Positions 60,778 to 64,000 of a stretch of 64,000 bases of DNA are shown piece after piece. The notes under the pieces are model-generated. The model was not told where the DNA came from, did not search any database, and saw nothing but the letters and a program-made list of their open reading frames with translations. A program made the position numbers and the translations under genes. Source of the DNA: Cloacibacterium caeni (lineage in GTDB: Bacteria > Bacteroidota > Bacteroidia > Flavobacteriales > Weeksellaceae); NCBI RefSeq assembly GCF_907163105.1, contig NZ_OU015321.1, positions 2,247,001-2,311,000 on the forward strand, read 5' to 3'. The number at the start of each line of letters is the position of its first letter. Position 1 is the first letter of the stretch.

Positions 60778-61435
60778 TTTATTCTTATTATTTCTACAAA
60801 ATTAACACTTTAAATGTGAATTGTGGATTAAATTTAAAAATCGATTTTTTAAATAAGCTTTAAAATCAAGTGTTTAAGAAAATCTTGGCAAATTACTTTT
60901 AATTGTATCATCCTAATTTACAGTATTTTAAGAGAATGTTACACAATTATTAACAGAATGTTAATTACTATGTTTAAAACTTCTGCTAAATAAAATAAAA
61001 AGTTAAAGAATTTTTGTGTAATAGAAAAAATCTTGCAAGATTATAGATTTTGTTTATCTATTTTTTTGAGGTCAAATTCTTTAGTTTTTCCATAACAACT
61101 TTTTCAATATATGTATGAAATAATAGATATTCACAATTGTTAGTAAAGCATTTATTTATATGATTATGAGAATATTATAATATGGAAAACTTATGAATTG
61201 TACTACAACTCTTTCCGTAAAAAAATTAGAAAATAGTTTTCCCCATTATTCACAACTACAACAATAGTATTCATTTCTTTTTTTATTAAAAAGAAGAAAA
61301 TATGTTAGAAAATGTTTTTCGTCAGTTTGTGGAAATTTTTCTCAGGATTTTTCTTTTTGCCATTTTAGAAATCTTAAATTTGTAAAGCTTTAAAAAAAGC
61401 AGAATAATCTAAAAACTTTAAAAAGAAAAAAATTT
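60778..61435. other. 658-bp gene-free AT-rich region upstream of pgk
   Basis: No convincing coding ORF or RNA gene on either strand. It contains the DnaA-box-like TTATTCACA (61246-61254; an exact match to TTATNCACA), the near match ATATTCACA (about 61128-61136), TGTGGATTA (60823-60831) and TGTGGAAA (61328-61335). A -7 element TAAATTTG at 61375-61382 probably serves pgk. See findings for the origin question. Confidence 0.5.
61375..61382 (+). promoter_or_regulatory. -7 promoter element of pgk
   Basis: TAAATTTG, 53 bp before the ATG. TTTG lies only 15 bp upstream of it, so the -33 box is non-canonical. Confidence 0.55.
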
Positions 61436-62626
61436 ATGAAAACCATTAATGATATCAATTTCGCTGGAAAAAAAGCATTAATTAGAGTAGATTTCAATGT
61501 ACCTCAAGATGAAAATAAAAAAGTAACGGATAATACCAGAATAGTTGCTGCAAAACCTACGATTGATAAAATCTTAAATGATGGAGGTTCTGTAATTATC
61601 ATGACGCATCTTGGTAGACCAAAAGGTAAAGTAAATCCAGAGTTTTCTCTTTCTCAAATAGTAGATGAAGTTTCTAAAGTTCTAGGTAAAGAAATGAAAT
61701 TTGCTTCTGATTGTATTGGTGAAGTTGCGGAAAAAGCAGCTGCTGATCTTCAAGCAGGAGAAATTTTATTGTTAGAAAACCTTAGATTTTATAATGAAGA
61801 AGAAGCTGGAGATGAAGAATTTGCAGGAAAATTAGCAAAATTAGGTGATGTTTATGTAAATGATGCGTTTGGTACGGCTCACAGAGCACATGCTTCTACT
61901 GCTGTAATTGCTAAATTTTTCCCATCAACTAAATTTTTCGGTTTATTGATGGCTAAAGAATTAGAAGCGATAGATAAAGTATTAGGAAGTGGTGAAAAAC
62001 CAGTAACTGCTATTTTGGGTGGTTCTAAAGTTTCTACTAAAATTACCATTATCGAAAATATTTTACCAGCAGTTGATAATTTAATTATCGGAGGTGGAAT
62101 GTCTTTTACTTTTATTAAAGCTTTAGGCGGAAATATCGGAACTTCTTTATTAGAAGCTGATAAAATGGATTTGGCTTTAGAAATTTTAGAAAAAGCTAAA
62201 TTAAATAATGTAAAAGTTTTCTTACCTGTAGACGTAATTGCTGCAGATGAATTTAATAATGATGCACATAGAGAAGAGGTAGATATTTATCACATTCCAG
62301 AAAATATGATGGGAATGGATGCAGGTTCTAAAACTAGAGAAATCTTCCATGATGTGATTATGAATTCTAGAACTATCCTTTGGAACGGACCGATTGGAGT
62401 TTTTGAAATGGAGAATTTCTCAGCTGGAACTAAAGCTTTAGGAGACAGTATAGACGAAGCAACTCAATTAGGAGCTTTCTCTTTAGTTGGAGGAGGAGAT
62501 TCTGTAGCGTTTGTAAAACAAAACGGATATGCTGATAAAGTTTCGTATGTTTCAACAGGAGGAGGTGCTATGTTAGAATCTTTAGAAGGTTTAGAACTTC
62601 CAGGAGTTGCTGCGATTAATAATTAA
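61436..62626 (+). CDS. pgk: Phosphoglycerate kinase
   Basis: A 396-residue glycolytic enzyme. Signatures: RVDFNVPQD near residue 20, [20 protein letters not shown] and [13 protein letters not shown] in the nucleotide-binding part. Full length. The codons are unusually A/T-ending even for this window, consistent with its AT-rich surroundings. It is followed by a small TTG-started ORF 2 bp later. Confidence 0.97.
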   Translation: MKTINDINFAGKKALIRVDFNVPQDENKKVTDNTRIVAAKPTIDKILNDGGSVIIMTHLGRPKGKVNPEFSLSQIVDEVSKVLGKEMKFASDCIGEVAEKAAADLQAGEILLLENLRFYNEEEAGDEEFAGKLAKLGDVYVNDAFGTAHRAHASTAVIAKFFPSTKFFGLLMAKELEAIDKVLGSGEKPVTAILGGSKVSTKITIIENILPAVDNLIIGGGMSFTFIKALGGNIGTSLLEADKMDLALEILEKAKLNNVKVFLPVDVIAADEFNNDAHREEVDIYHIPENMMGMDAGSKTREIFHDVIMNSRTILWNGPIGVFEMENFSAGTKALGDSIDEATQLGAFSLVGGGDSVAFVKQNGYADKVSYVSTGGGAMLESLEGLELPGVAAINN

Positions 62627-62628
62627 TT

Positions 62629-62976
62629 TTGTTTGAATTAGATACAAAATCTAGATTAATAATAATAGGAATGATTTTCGTTCCTATTATTTTAATTCTA
62701 GTTATAAGTGAAATTACTGGTTTAACAGAAAGACAGTATAAAGAAGAAATTTTAAAAAATAATTATAAGGCAAAAATTGATTGTATTTTTATAGATAGAT
62801 ATAATCACTCAGAACCAACTATTCTTCTAGATAACAAAAAAACTATTTCTAATTATTTTATTTTTAAAAAAAATAGGATTAGAATTGGAGATAGTTTAAT
62901 TAAATCAAAAAATTCATTTTTTATTATCCATAAACGAAATGATTCAATTTTAAATAAAGTGAACATTTACAAATAA
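62629..62976 (+). CDS. Hypothetical small membrane protein
   Basis: A 115-residue ORF that starts with TTG two bases after the pgk stop. One hydrophobic segment at about 10-28 is followed by a basic extracytoplasmic domain with several Lys-Asn-rich stretches. No family recognised. Coupled to pgk by position and shares its terminator (62975-63009), which supports it being expressed. Confidence 0.5.
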   Translation: MFELDTKSRLIIIGMIFVPIILILVISEITGLTERQYKEEILKNNYKAKIDCIFIDRYNHSEPTILLDNKKTISNYFIFKKNRIRIGDSLIKSKNSFFIIHKRNDSILNKVNIYK

Positions 62977-63009
62977 AAAATCTTCAGAAATTTTTCTGAA
63001 GATTTTTTT
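62975..63009 (+). terminator. Intrinsic terminator of the pgk operon
   Basis: Long stem AAAATCTTCAGAAA / TTTCTGAAGATTTT followed by T. Confidence 0.88.
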
Positions 63010-63116
63010 GTTTTATAAAAGGGAAGATTTTTTAAAGTATAAAATTTCCAAAAACTTGAAATTTTAATCAAAATAGCTGAAAATTGACTTTCATAAATAG
63101 CTTAAAAATCGATTTT

Positions 63117-63935
63117 CTAGATTTTTTTGATAATATATACCAAACTTGAAAATTCGCCGTTTTTTAATGCTTTTATGTTAGAAATAGCTCCAAGAATTCC
63201 TCCAAAAATCCAAAAAAATGGTTTTTTCTTATATTTTTCACTCAAAATTGAAATATAATAAGAATCGAGTAGGAGAGGTTTTATTTTTTCTAATTTCCAA
63301 TTTTCGGTGTTGAAAAATTTTTCCATTCCTTTTTTTGAGAAATGAAAAATATGACGAGGTACATCATAAGCTGCCCAAAAATCTTTATAATATTTTGCAT
63401 CGAAAGAAGTACAGTTGGGAACCGCAATTATTAAATGACCGTTTGATTTTAATTTGTTATAAAATAATGAGAGTATCTCAGTCTGATTTTCGATATGTTC
63501 GAAAACATGCCAAAGTGTAATCACATCTAAACTACCGTTTTCAATTTCATTTAAGTTTTTTATAAACTTTGTTTTAGTAGTTTTTTGCTTGGCAAAATTT
63601 CTTGCAGCGTCACTCGGTTCATATCCGAAAGTTTGGACATCATTTTCTATATGTTTTAAAAATTCACCTGCACCGCAACCATAATCTAGAACTTTAGCAT
63701 TTTCGAAACTTACAGAAGAAAGAATATTTCTTTTATAATTTAAATTAAAAGATTGAGCAAATTTGTAAATTTTTTCTTTTAAAGAATTAGAATCTTGGTG
63801 ATGAGAAATGTAATCTTTACTCTCATAATACTTACCTAAATTTTCTGGAATAGGGTAAGTTTTAAAAATTCCTTCTATTTCGGTTTCTTTAATTTCGAAA
63901 ATTTCTTTGCTTAAAAAATGATCTTTTATTTTCAT
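63117..63935 (-). CDS. Class I SAM-dependent methyltransferase
   Basis: A 272-residue enzyme. Motif I VLDYGCGAGEFLKHI at about 86-100, then GSLDVITLWHVFEHI and a post-I region with LIIAVPNCTSF. The short N-terminal part has no zinc cysteines. Its last 40 residues are hydrophobic or basic, hinting at membrane contact. Substrate unknown. A parS site lies 47 bp upstream of its start. Confidence 0.87.
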   Translation of the reverse strand: MKIKDHFLSKEIFEIKETEIEGIFKTYPIPENLGKYYESKDYISHHQDSNSLKEKIYKFAQSFNLNYKRNILSSVSFENAKVLDYGCGAGEFLKHIENDVQTFGYEPSDAARNFAKQKTTKTKFIKNLNEIENGSLDVITLWHVFEHIENQTEILSLFYNKLKSNGHLIIAVPNCTSFDAKYYKDFWAAYDVPRHIFHFSKKGMEKFFNTENWKLEKIKPLLLDSYYISILSEKYKKKPFFWIFGGILGAISNIKALKNGEFSSLVYIIKKI

Positions 63936-63981
63936 ATTTAATTTGCTAAGTCCAATCTAAATTTATTACAAATTTCAAAAA

Positions 63982-63997
63982 TGTTTCACGTGAAACA
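63982..63997. promoter_or_regulatory. parS site (ParB binding)
   Basis: TGTTTCACGTGAAACA, identical to the consensus parS recognised by chromosomal ParB/Spo0J. It sits inside a 22-bp perfect palindrome that runs to the window edge. Confidence 0.9.
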
Positions 63998-64000
63998 TTT

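Noticed and set aside
60462-60863. Plus-strand ORF of 133 codons over rpiB
   Set aside because: Antisense shadow of rpiB; biased composition without domain character.

Overview
The window is a low-GC chromosomal segment of a Flavobacteriia bacterium, most likely from the Chryseobacterium/Cloacibacterium side of Weeksellaceae. This rests on content: a T9SS lipoprotein of the SprE/PorW type, a GLPGLI protein, DUF3078 and DUF885 proteins, an S46 dipeptidyl-peptidase, 2TM-domain proteins, the absence of Shine-Dalgarno sites, and Bacteroidetes promoters (TTTG-N19-TAnnTTTG). No rRNA or tRNA gene, CRISPR array or transposase was seen. Most of the window is core metabolism and maintenance, interrupted by a few accessory islets.

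Layout: 1-4046 (minus) holds a truncated mannose-1-phosphate guanylyltransferase, an SprT-like protease, a TolC-type outer membrane protein and a SpmA/SpmB-like membrane protein. 4393-6519 is a divergent EF-G paralogue. 6600-8670 is an islet of 11-bp repeats plus an ImmA/IrrE protease and PIN-domain pair. 8721-25935 is mainly housekeeping (YifB, rhomboid, DprA, GDH, HflX, SemiSWEETs, DPP7, ChaA, Bcp), with a DNA alkylation repair gene interrupted by an amber codon. 26084-27266 has an endonuclease III without cysteines, followed by a small element that carries a broken DUF559 gene between structured inverted repeats. 27290-31154 holds a DUF885 lipoprotein, a GLPGLI protein and an AraC-type regulator.

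31161-37603 is the most interesting region. A TonB-dependent receptor, a periplasmic TPR-like protein and an operon of 2TM-domain proteins with a LytS kinase and a LytTR regulator share one promoter architecture. Each promoter has two direct repeats with starts exactly 21 bp apart and a -7 box exactly 42 bp further on. I infer an autoregulated LytTR circuit that controls an outer-membrane receptor.

37704-51170 holds mnmA, clpC, surface-polysaccharide genes (GT4, GT9, KdsC), sufE, maf and sprE/porW. 51351-55052 holds tsaB and then a three-gene ABC-three-component conflict system with an Mrr-like nuclease domain. 55119-63935 is housekeeping (SDR, YraN, LD-carboxypeptidase, LysE, RNase R, RpiB, Pgk, methyltransferase). 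The window ends on a perfect ParB-binding parS site (63982-63997), which suggests the chromosome origin is not far away.
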